Positions 32,801 through 44,800 of a stretch of DNA of 64,000 nt are shown in pieces. Positions within the stretch are counted from its first letter, which is position 1. Each line of letters begins with the position of its first letter. The notes under the pieces are model-generated. The model was not told where the DNA came from, searched no databases, and was given only the letters and a program-made list of their open reading frames with translations. Source of the stretch: Dactylorhiza incarnata (taxonomy: Eukaryota; Streptophyta; Magnoliopsida; Asparagales; Orchidaceae). Made by a program: the position numbers and the translations under genes. The stretch covers positions 372,001-436,000 of the forward strand of contig JAWHQI010000061.1 in assembly GCA_033032865.1 (NCBI GenBank). The letters are read 5' to 3'.

Positions 32801-35800
32801 CGGAGACCCCAGGATGGCGAGGCACTGCTACGTCACAGCCGTCAACAGCATCTCTTGGCAAGCGGGGGCGGAGGAGATGGAGAAGATCATGGAGAGCATG
32901 AGCCAGATGGGAGTGGCAGGAGAAGCAGAGGAATGATCATCTCGCGCGAGCAGCCGGAGAGGCGAGTACCATGGGGGGGCATGATGTGTTTGTTTTTTGT
33001 TTTTTGTTTTTTGTGGTTTTCCTTTGTAACAAGCTCTACCCCTCACTGGTTGGGCCAGGAGGTTTTTGACAAGGGAAATCCCCCCATTAGATGGATGAAG
33101 TTATTTTGTTTATATGATTAGTAAGTTCAACACCGAGATGTCCTCCTCACTCCAGGCTCTCACTAGCTGGGTGGGTCGAATGATCCTCGGAAGGAAGGGC
33201 TCACCATCGAGATGTCCTCCTCACTCCAGGCTCTCACTAGCTGGGTGGGTCGAATGATCCTCGGATGGGTGAGTTCAACGCCGAGATGTCCTCCTCACTC
33301 CAGGCTCTCACTAGCTGGGTGGGTCGAATGATCCTCGGAAGGAAGGGCTCGCCATCGAGATGTCCTCCTCATTCCAGGCTCTCACTAGCTGGGTGGGTCG
33401 AATGATCCTCGGATGGGTGAGTTCAACGCCGAGATGTCCTCCTCACTCCAGGCTCTCACTAGCTGGGTGGGTCGAATGATCCTCGGAAGGAAGGGCTCAC
33501 CATCGAGATGTCCTCCTCACTCCAGGCTCTCACTAGCTGGGTGGGTCGAATGATCCTCGGATGAGTGAGTTCAACGCCGAGATGTCCTCCTCACTCCAGG
33601 CTCTCACTAGCTGGGTGGGTCGAATGATCCTCGGAAGGAAGGGCTCACCATCGAGATGTCCTCCTCACTCCAGGCTCTCACTAGCTGGGTGGGTCGAATG
33701 ATCCTCGGATGGGTGAGTTCAACGCCGAGATGTCCTTCTCACTCCAGGCTCTCACTAGCTGGGTGGGTCGAATGATCCTCGGAAGGAAGGGCTCACCATC
33801 GAGATGTCCTCCTCACTCCAGGCTCTCACTAGCTGGGTGGGTCGAATGATCCTCGGATGGGTGAGTTCAACGCCGAGATGTCCTCCTCACTCCAGGCTCT
33901 CACTAGCTGGGTGGGTCGAATGATCCTCGGAAGGAAGGGCTCGCCATCGAGATGTCCTCCTCATTCCAGGCTCTCACTAGCTGGGTGGGTCGAATGATCC
34001 TCGGATGGGTGAGTTCAACGCCGAGATGTCCTCCTCACTCCAGGCTCTCACTAGCTGGGTGGGTCGAATGATCCTCGGAAGGAAGGGCTCACCATCGAGA
34101 TGTCCTCCTCACTCCAGGCTCTCACTAGCTGGGTGGGTCGAATGATCCTCGGATGGGTGAGTTCAACGCCGAGATGTCCTCCTCACTCCAGGCTCTCACT
34201 AGCTGGGTGGGTCGAATGATCCTCGGAAGGAAGGGCTTACCATCGAGATGTCCTCCTCACTCCAGGCTCTCACTAGCTGGGTGGGTCGAATGATCCTCGG
34301 ATGGGTGAGTTCAACGCCGAGATGTCCTCCTCACTCCAGGCTCTCACTAGCTGGGTGGGTCGAATGATCCTCGGAAGGAAGGGCTCACCATCGAGATGTC
34401 CTCCTCACTCCAGGCTCTCACTAGCTGGGTGGGTCGAATGATCCTCGGATGGGTGAGTTCACCATCGAGATGTCCTCCTCACTCCCGGCTCTCACTAGCT
34501 GGGTGGGTCGAATGATCCTCGGATGGGTGAGTTCAACGCCGAGATGTCCTCCTCACTCCAGGCTCTCACTAGTTGAGTGGGTCGAATGATCCTCGGAAGG
34601 AAGAGCTTGCCATCGAGATGTCCTCCTCATTCCAGGCTCTCACTAGCTGGGTGGGTCGAACGATCCTCGGATGGGTGAGTTCAACGCCGAGATGTCCTCC
34701 TCACTCCAGGCTCTCACTAGCTGGGTGGGTCGAATGATCCTCGGAAGGAAGGGCTTGCCATCGAGATGTCCTCCTCATTCCAGGCTCTCACTAGCTGGAT
34801 GAGTCAAACATGCCTTGGGGGCGAGGTTCTGCCCCCCTCGATGGATATTTGGGCTTGGACTTTTCTTTCCAAGGTTGTGCCAACCTCGCAAAGAGCGGGG
34901 ATTGTGTACAACCCCCATATCCATCGAGTAGGTTGCCACGACCCAGGAGTGCATCGGGGTCGCGTCTGTAGTATGATCCAGGACAGGGAGAGCGGTAGAG
35001 GCAAAAACCTCCTGCTCACCCAGCTGGAGTAAGAGGTAAGTGAGGGGGAGAGAGGAGGAGGGGCGGGTGCCCCCCTCTCTCGCCCTCGCCCAGCTAGGGG
35101 CGAGAGGGGAGGGGCGGGTGCCCCCCTCTCGCCGCACCCAGCTAGGGGCGAGAGGGGAGGGGCGGGTGCCCCCCCTCTCGCCCTCGCCCCTCTCGCCCGC
35201 ACCCAACCAGGGGCGAGTGGAGGAGGGGGGCCGACCCCCTCTCTCGCCCCCGACCCTGGTAAGGGGGAAGACCCTTGGTCTCGCCCCAACCCAGCAAGGG
35301 TGCTCGCCGAGACCCGCGAAGTACCCCAGTTAGGGGGCTCGCCGAGACCAGCAGGGTGCTCGCCGAGACCCGCGAGGTACCCAAGTTAGGGGGCTCGCCG
35401 AGACCAGCAGGGTGCTCGCCGAGACCCGCGAGGTACCCAAGTTAGGGGGCTCGCCGAGACCAGTTAGGGTGCTCGCCGAGACTCGCGAGGTACCCCAGTT
35501 AGGGGGCTCGCCGAGACCAGCAGGGTGCTCGCCGAGACCCGCGAAGTACCCCAGTTAGGGGGCTCGCCGAGACCAGCAGGATGCTCGCCGAGACTCGCGA
35601 GGTACCCCAGTTAGGGGGCTCGCCGAGACCAGCAGGGTGCTCGCCGAGACCCGCGAGGTACCCAAGTTAGGGTGCTCGCCGAGACCAGCAGGGTGCTCGC
35701 CGAGACCCGCGAGGTACCCAAGTTAGGGGGCTCGCCGAGACCAGTTAGGGTGCTCGCCGAGACTCGCGAGGTACCCCAGTTAGGGGGCTCGCCGAGACCA

Positions 35801-38800
35801 GCAGGGTGCTCGCCGAGACCCGCGAAGTACCCCAGTTAGGGGGCTCGCCGAGACCAGCAGGATGCTCGCCGAGACTCGCGAGGTACCCCAGTTAGGGGGC
35901 TCGCCGAGACCAGCAGGGTGCTCGCCGAGACCCGCGAGGTACCCAAGTTAGGGTGCTCGCCGAGACCAGCAGGGTGCTCGCCGAGACCCGCGAGGTACCC
36001 CAGTTAGGGGGCTCGCCGAGACCAGCAGGGTGCTCGCCGAGACCCGCGAGGTACCCAAGTTAGGGGGCTCGCCGAGACCAGTTAGGGTGCTCGCCGAGAC
36101 CCGCGAGGTACCCCAGTTAGGGGGCTCGCCGAGACCAGCAGGGTGCTCGCCGAGACCCGCGAGGTACCCCCTCTCGCCCAGTTCCGGGGGGAGGGGTCGG
36201 TCTGCGTTTAGCGTTCCAGAACAGCGGGATTTGGCTATCTGCAGGCCAAATCCGGGGGGCATTTTGGTAACTTCGCAGGCAGTTTTTGGTTATTCGCAGC
36301 CCAAATCAGAAATCCTATAAATAGGACCAAGGGGGCACCATTTGGATGGATCTCATTCTTAGGTAGCTCTATCCTCTCTCTCCCTCCTCAGCAAGTCTCT
36401 CTAGAGAGGGTGAGGAGAGGCTCCAGTGGTGCCCAGGCTTAGTAGTGGCTTGGGAGGGGAAGTTCCAAGGGGACTTCCGGGTATGTGGCGGGACCTCCCC
36501 ACTAAGCCCTTGGTCTGTTTCCAAATCTAAGTGCTCTTGCCTAGAGAGTTGGCTCGAGGGAAGTAGGTGTGAGACCACCCCTTCTTAGGGACCCCGAACT
36601 CCACAGAGACCAAGTCTTGTCCTCAAGATTTCGGTTTCAACATATATGATTGTATGTAAATGTGTAATCGTTTCACTTAATGATAGAAGATTTGCAGCAG
36701 AAGAGGCATAATCAACCACAATATCAGAGAATACACACCTTCATTAGGTGTTCCAGTTTACCAGATTGATGGCTGAAACAGTACAGATTCCTGCTCATCA
36801 CCAAGAAAATCAATTGTCAGCAAGATTGGCCAAAGAGCAGAGGACTGAAATGGAAATAATAAAAATGTAAAAAAGATTACAATTTTATATGGAACCAGAA
36901 AAAATATAGCATGATTATATGACACTAGTAGCTTGCGGGTGATGGAATACTTCACCAAGTTTTATAAAAAAGAAGGAAAATAACGGTAGATAGCAAGTCC
37001 ACACAAATAAGATAAGTATAAACCCAATGACTAACATTTCAGTTGTGGGTATAAAGTTAATATATAATTCCATGATGAAATGAAATCAAGAAAATGCCCT
37101 GCAGTATACAAAAAGAAGGAGAATAAAAGGCATCACTTACATATCTTCACCAACACAATAAACCCATTCTCCTTTTGGTGAAACACATGCAGCGACGAAA
37201 TCACCACCTTCTCTTTTACCAGATGAAAAGCTCTTCACTACCTGAAATAAATGGAGCGTAGAAATAGTAGTTGATGGAGATCAAAAGATTTATCAAGTAT
37301 CAAAACATGTTCCTATTGGGCATTTGCACTACTGAAGAATTTGAAGAGATGTATTACATGTGGATTGTTAGCAATTAAAGAAAAGATTTGGCTTCTCTTT
37401 TAAATAAATGATTATGAGAATTAAGTTGAATATATGCGATATTTTTCGAATCACACGTGATGTCATGTGTCTTGTGTGGGATGTCATGTGTCTTGTGTAG
37501 GATGTTTTGTCCGCCTATATATATTGTGTTAGTTCATGTGTATGGTGTATGCTTTTAACCTAATAAACTTTTTTCTTCAACTGTTGATCTCGACTAATTA
37601 TTCTATGGCGGAGGAAACCCCAATCTACTCTTGAAAGATCACAAAGGTTGTGAGAACGAAGTTCTGTTGTCATTCTGCTAGCATAAGAGCAATGCTTGCT
37701 CAGCATGAGTTATGTCAAGCTCTCTCGGAGAGTACGATCGATCTGCTCGCTGAAGAGGATCGCTTGCAGAAGGAATTGTGTTTTGTTGAGTCAAAGGCCA
37801 ATGTCAACAAAGTCTCGTAAATAAAAAGTCATCACTGTGTTTTCATTGTCATCGAGAAGGTGTTGCAACAAGTTGACGGTTGCTCGTGGTTGCTGAAGAA
37901 GATGATCGCAAAGGAAGATGAAGTGCTATGTGGGCACTGATCTACGCCAAATATAAGAGGAAATGTGTTGTTGAAGTCAAAGCAGGAGAACTGTGGTTCC
38001 TGAGGTATGGTGTTGACTGCGTATCAAAAAGAGCGCGTAACCTCCCTCTGATACCAATTGACACAGGACGAATCTATAGGCGACGGAAAATCCGCAACCT
38101 AACCCTACATGCTATGCAAATCCGACGGTGTGAATCCAAATAAGATAATAAATTAAAACATCCCATACAGATAAATTCACAGCAAGATACAATAATTTAT
38201 TAGGGCGAAACAAGCTTTGGTTTTCCTCCGCGTGGAGGGCCAAAGCACGAGCGTGCGACGAATAAACCCTGCAAATCACAATAATAACCTAACAAATAAC
38301 TACCATGCAAGATATTCAAACAAGTACAAGAGTCCAATCCAATATAAAATGCTGAATAAAATATTCCAATACAAATAAGACTCACAAAGTAGTGGGCTGA
38401 CCAAGGCAATGAAGGCTTTGGATCCGGATGCGTAGATCGGCGATCGAAGGTGGAACCGGAGGCGTGACGATAATGGCGGTGGCTGTCCTTGGCGAAAAAT
38501 GGGGAGATCGGGCCGGAAATGGATAGATCCGGCCACTAGGAAGTAGATCCGGGTAAGGTGTGAGTAGATCCGATGTTTGAGAGCGGATCCGGGCTCACGG
38601 AAGGATGTATGGCGGTGGAAATAACGGATCGGGGTTGGAAACTCTAGATCGGGGTTGATCTAGGGTTTGTATGATATTTGGAAGTGGATCCACGGAGGGG
38701 AGGGAGGCGGCGGCTTGGGGGTGGCGGATCCGGAGGAGGTGGTGACTATGGGTTTCGTAGAGGGCTGACGGATGAACAGTGTTACATGCGAACAGTGTTA

Positions 38801-41800
38801 CGGGTGAGCAGTGTTACGGGGGGCAGTGTTTCTGCGGATGAACAGTGCTTTACAGAATGTGGGGGCTGCGGATGAGGGTTTCGGAGGGAGAAGGAGGCAA
38901 TGGATGTGTAGTACCTTGGGGAGGAGTTTGGGCGCCTAGGAGTCGTCACCTAGGATTCCACGGCGTCAGCACCGCGGGGTGATCGCGACGCGAATCCGAA
39001 CACATCTGCGGAGTCCGATCGTCGATCCGGGCACGCCATATATGGAAAGTAGCCAAATCAGCCCCGAATAGGCCCAAAGCTCATCCTCGCCTCTGTTCCG
39101 CATCACATACCCTTCTTGATATTAGAGAAGATTGGCGAGGTGGCCTATCGACTTTACTTGCCACCAACAAGACACATTCACCTCATCTCCCATGTCTCTC
39201 AGCTCAAGAGAGCCTTGAGAGACCACACTCTCTGGGTGACGCTTCCAAAGGGATTGACAATAGAATCCATTCCACGTTTCTGGTCGCACACACAAATGTA
39301 ATCAAAGGTCAGACGATATGGAAGCTACAAATGTAGTGGAAATTCTTGCCACAAGAGGCTACATAGGTCATTGAAAGCGAAATCAGAACACACTTTCCGG
39401 ATTTTCACCTTGGACAAGATCATTATTGATCCCCAGGCTATTGATACGAGTAGAATACCGCTACTACTGAACGAAGATTCTTGTGAGTCTACTCGCGTTG
39501 ACCGCATGCCTTATCCATGGAGAAGGATTGAAGGCCTCGGCAAACATGAGCTACCTCAGTATTTATTTCTAATATCAGTTTAATTTTTGTGTCGCTTTAT
39601 GTTCTCATGTACCAAGTATTAGGGAGTAGGCCACTCCTAATATATCAAGGAAGCCTAAGTCATTTAAGCATCTTTTGTTTATTCAGTGAATGAATTAATG
39701 GAGAAAAATGGCCCAACGTCCCTCTCCTTCTTAATTCTTATCCCTAATTTTTGTCTAGGTGTCCGAGCGGGAGAGCCATTTTGAGTACCGTGTGCTGCAG
39801 CGGAGAGATCTGAGCAAAGCCAAAAAGCCTTAGCTATCAGATTGCAGTAGCAAATCCTAGCAATAATATGGGTTTGAATATGTAGCCAATTAATTACTGT
39901 GAAGCCCCAGGGTACGAAAGAACACATATTAAGGAGAAGGAATAAGAAATAAAAAGTATTTTGAATAGTATTGTTGTTATTGAGAGCACAAACACCTGCC
40001 CTTGAAGAGTCATGAGATAAATTGATGATGTCTTGTTGCACACTATTACGTGGTCTGTATTTTTAGGAAACAGATGAACAGAGTTCACTGAAGCATCACC
40101 CCCCTAGAAACACAAATTAAAAACTGAGTTATATTTGTGTGTAATGACTGATGAAAACAGATTGAATTGAATTGAATTGACTAAATATCAGGCGGTACCC
40201 TTAGAGGAGGCGGTGGCTTGAAAGTCTGTAAACAATCAGTTGTTTTCATATCCCACACCTGAAGTAGAAAATAAATTTAATAGTTGTAATAACCAAAATC
40301 GTAGGTTTGAAGAAAATTAAAATTCAACAAATGAAAAAGATAAAGTACCTTAACAGTGCAGTCACTGGAAGCTGTAATGACACGGCTGCCATCACTGGAG
40401 AAAATTGCATAATTCACATATGAAGTATGACCTCGAAATTCTTTCAACATTTTCCCAGACTTGAGGCCATGGATTCTGTCATGTATGTTCCATGAACATG
40501 GGACAATATACATATAAGGTTTTGAAAGAGGTCACTTAATAAAAATTAATGACAAAGGGATAAACATGATTGTAGACCAAGGCAAAGTACTTCATTCTAT
40601 GAGAACCTTGCTGTGCTATCAAATGATGTACTAAGAAGTTGGCTTCCGTCACGAGAAAAAGTGAGGCTAGTAACACCTTGTGAATGGGCACGCTCAAGAC
40701 GTCTTAGACATTGACCAGTTCTTATTCTCCAAACCTGAATATGATATGAAAACATTGCTCAAAAGAATACTTATAAGGGTATTTTTGGTTGGACGGAATT
40801 AGGGCTTCGGAATTGGAATGGGAGGTCTAATTGCAATGAAATAGACATACAATTCTAGTTACAGGGCCCCAATTTTGTCCAAACAAACGGACACTAATAG
40901 TTGAATTATGAAAGAAATACAGACGAACAAAAATGTGAAGATGCCGTGTCTACCAACTACAATGTTACATTTTATTCATCTAAAGTGAAGAGAGAGTGGC
41001 AGAAAATAGATAAATGTTCAGAGACTGAAAAAAGGAGAAACATATTACCTTGACTTTTCCATCTTGTGACCCAGATGCAAGCATCTCTGAATCTCTACTG
41101 AAATCAACACAAAGTACAGCATCATCATGCATCATAAAGGAATCCTACAGTATTCAAATGAATGTCAGTTGTCAGAGAAAAAAACAAGCACTGGATTAGC
41201 AGTACAACTAATAATAAAAACATAATGAACTAGAATACGAGAGACATGTACACATCAGTGCGTGCTCGGTGCAATGAAGTTTCGTGTCAAGAAAGGATAT
41301 ACAGCTTCTAAGATATTTTAAGTTTGTATGTCTTAATGGCACAAATGTGATTGATGCAGCAGAACATCTTAAAATATAAATTGAAACATTCATCATCAGC
41401 TAAAAAGGGGACGAAAATTGGACACTCACATCAGCCTGATATTGAAGATCTTTCTTCAGCCTCCCACTCACGTAATCCCATACCTGAGAACAGGTGAAGA
41501 TTAGTGAATTTCTTCGCAAGTTCCCTCAGTCATGTTATTGCTCGCTTTACAGTACAAATTCATTACTCATTTAGGCACATTTGGTTGCTAGAAATTTGAA
41601 AACATGTTTTATAAATGATAGAATTTAATAAATCCATTATTTGGTTAGATGTAGATAGCAATGCTATATTCAAACTTCAGAGACCTTCACAAAATCCTTT
41701 CAAAAATTGTGATTTCATTTTCACATACAAAAATGAGTGAGAACATCATATTCAGAAACATTATTACTATCTACAAGCAACCATATGAACCAGTAGTTTC

Positions 41801-44800
41801 GTTTAGAAACATGACAAAGAAAGATAGTTCAAAGACACTGTTAAAAACAAGCGGCTTCCTCTCAAAACCCGAGGAGAAAAGAGGAGGGGTTTGAAATCTA
41901 TAAGCACGGGCAGGTGATGCGCGGCAGGTAATGTGAGACTAAATCACACAGACAGGCCATGACACGGATAAACTATAATATAAATCGGTCCCACACGACA
42001 CACTAGACCCGCTGGGACCAGATCTGCCAACACGCCCCTGCAGCGGGTCAATCCTAGCTCTAATACTATGTTGGAAATTTGTGGCTTCCATCTCAAAACT
42101 CCGAGGTGAAAGGAGGATGGGCATGGGATCTATAAGCACGGGGGGAGATGCGCGATAAGTAATGTGAGACTAAATCACACAGACACGCCACACCGAGGAT
42201 AATCTGAATATAAATCAGCCCCACACGACACACTAGACCCATTGGAACTAGATCTGCCAACATGAGCAAATCAAGCCCAGCTCTAAGACCATGTTGGAAA
42301 CCTGAAGGTGAAAGGAGGGGCCTAGGACCTATAAAAGCGCAAACCTGTGATGCGCGGTAGACAATGTGAGATTAAATCACACAGACAGACCACGTCGAGG
42401 ATAAACCCAAATATAAATCGGTCCCACACAACACGTTGGACCCACAGGGGCTAAATATGCTAACAAGAACGGATTTTTTTTAAAGGAAGATCTAATTCAA
42501 ACAGAAAGTCTGAAATAGTGCAGGAAAGGCAATTTGTTGGAAAGATAATGCACCTCAATAAAGCCATCAACTGAACATGAAACTAGGTACTGCCCATCCG
42601 GAGAGAATCGTGCACATTCTGCATGACTTTTCTTTCCAAACTGCAAGCAACCAATTAAAAGTGCATTATTTGCAAATTCACAAGCGTATATAAAAAAAAC
42701 ATTCACAAAATATGATACAAAGGGTGACAACCAGCTATTAAAAAGCCATCCAAATGCATAATCAAAATAATAAGCAGAAGGTGAAAATATAAACTAGTTC
42801 ATACAAAACATAAGAACCCATTCTCAAGTCATGTTCGTAGTAGATCATATCTAGATTCTCCCCCCCCCCCCCCCCCCCCACAAAAAAATGACTATTATAT
42901 AGTTCTAAGCTCCTTTAATTTTTAATGCTGAAAAACAAGCCACTTTTGGGGGCTAATGGGCCATCCAAACATCATTCTTAACTCAACATATGTCTAATTG
43001 GGCCATCCAAACATCATTCTTAACTCAACATATGTCTAATAGGGCAGACCGTTGCACAAAGCATCCCTGCGCAGAGAGGGTCCGGGGAAGGGTCCCACCA
43101 CAAGGGTGAAATGTAGGCAAACCTTACCTTGCATTTTTGCAAGAGACTAATTCCAGGACTCGAACCCGTGACCTCAAGGCCACACGACGACACCTTAACC
43201 GGAGCGCCAAGGCTCCCCTTCCCAACATATGTCTAATAAATAAGAATTTATTGACATGCGGAAAATAAACGAAGCCTTATATTTCTAGCAACCACCATTT
43301 ACCCTGCATACTATTACATACTACAAATAAGTAAATTAGCTTTTTAAAATCTGAAAAATTGCCAATTATCCTATAAATAAGGTTTTCAAAAAGATTTGAG
43401 AATTTTACATAATTAACTTCATCAATAACTTCAGTTGATTGAAGTTGTATATTTTCTGATTATAAAATAATTAGAAAAACACAATTCATACTACCAAGTG
43501 AAAAATTGCATACCATTTTTACCTAAAGCTTGAATAAAAAATTCCACTAATTTATTTCTATTATACTTTACTAAATCATGCCGCATCTTTTATTTCTTTC
43601 TAACAAGTAAAAAAAGTTTGATCCCATGACACTTAGGACAAGCATAAACAAAAACTATCGAAATTTAACATAAATGCATCACGTCAATTGATACAAGATG
43701 ATGACAAAATCATTAGAGACGAACATTATTCAAGAGGTCATCACTCCACCTGAAATTATTGGTTGTCAGGTAATGAAATTTGACAATTTAATAAGAAAGA
43801 TAATTCTAAGCAGAAACAGGAAGAAATTTTTCTGGAAGGCGAACCTAGTTTTACATCTGTTATTTTTACTAGTTTTACATCATCTGAAAACCTAGACAAG
43901 AAAATGTAAACGATCCTTTATAACCTAGAATCTCATCTCTCTCTTTCTCTCCATGCATCTAGAGTGCACCAGTTTATCAACAAGGCAATATCTAAATGCT
44001 TTTCTTTAGGAGACTTCCCTGCTAAGATCAACTAAAAGACTGTCTTGCAGAATATGATAGGGATATCATCAACATCAGGTTAATAAAAAAGTCAAAATTT
44101 TAACTCAAGGGCAAGTCCTCTCCAACCCAGGAAGGAGGATGCAACTGATTTAGCCTTCCCATTCGTGGAGTGACTTGATGAAGTCAATAGTCGAGCTAAT
44201 TGAGTGGGCTTTCTTTATTTCAAATAGTTTATTATGTCATTTGCAATTTTACTTTCTTTGAATAATTTCATGCATTTTATGTGTTATGCCCTAGCTATAT
44301 AATGCTTAGGGCTTGTGGGTTTGACCTTACTTTACTCAATAAAAAATTTCTGAGTGGATTTGACCCTATCCCTCTAACGATGGCCTTCAGTTCACTATTA
44401 GTTCAAAAGATTTCATTAAACTAGAGTGCACTAAAAGCAGTAATAAAGATGAAACAATGGTATTGCATGATCAAAAATAGGTTTAAGCCAATAGTCGGGT
44501 TAAGATTGACAATACACAGAGAACTAGATCATACTGTCATGACCTGTAATCCTGTTTTGAAAATTCAAATCAATTAAAGATAATTTCTTTATACCATAAT
44601 TGAAAATAAATTTAGTTTTAGTATTACCTCTGCATAGCTTATTTGAAAAATGGATTTAAAAAATGACAAAAAGGTTGCGTACTGCAGTTATAAATTTCAT
44701 CTATATGAAGAAATGGTTGAATTTGCAGTATTACATCCACTAAATATTCCATATTACTGGTGTCTGGCTTGCATCAAACCATATATGTGTCCAGTATATG

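Larger units (their letters stand above)
29025..36642 (+). mobile_element. Young non-autonomous Ty3/gypsy-type LTR element with gag-protease only
   Basis: Two LTRs of 1738 bp (29025-30762 and 34905-36642) bound a 4142-bp interior, flanked by an exact TATAT duplication (29020-29024 and 36643-36647). The LTRs are the same base for base in every line I compared. The interior holds one ORF (30819-32936) and then, in place of pol, a 148-bp tandem array (about 33121-34800). A purine-rich tract AAAGAGCGGGGA precedes the 3' LTR. There is no reverse transcriptase, RNase H or integrase, so it must use proteins from another element. It lies in the last SMU1 intron, opposite in orientation to that gene. 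The architecture resembles TR-GAG-type plant elements. Confidence 0.93.

Noticed and set aside
33121..34800. Regular direct repeats resembling a CRISPR array
   Set aside because: The 74/148-bp units are contiguous with no unique spacers, lie in a plant retrotransposon, and are ordinary tandem repeats.
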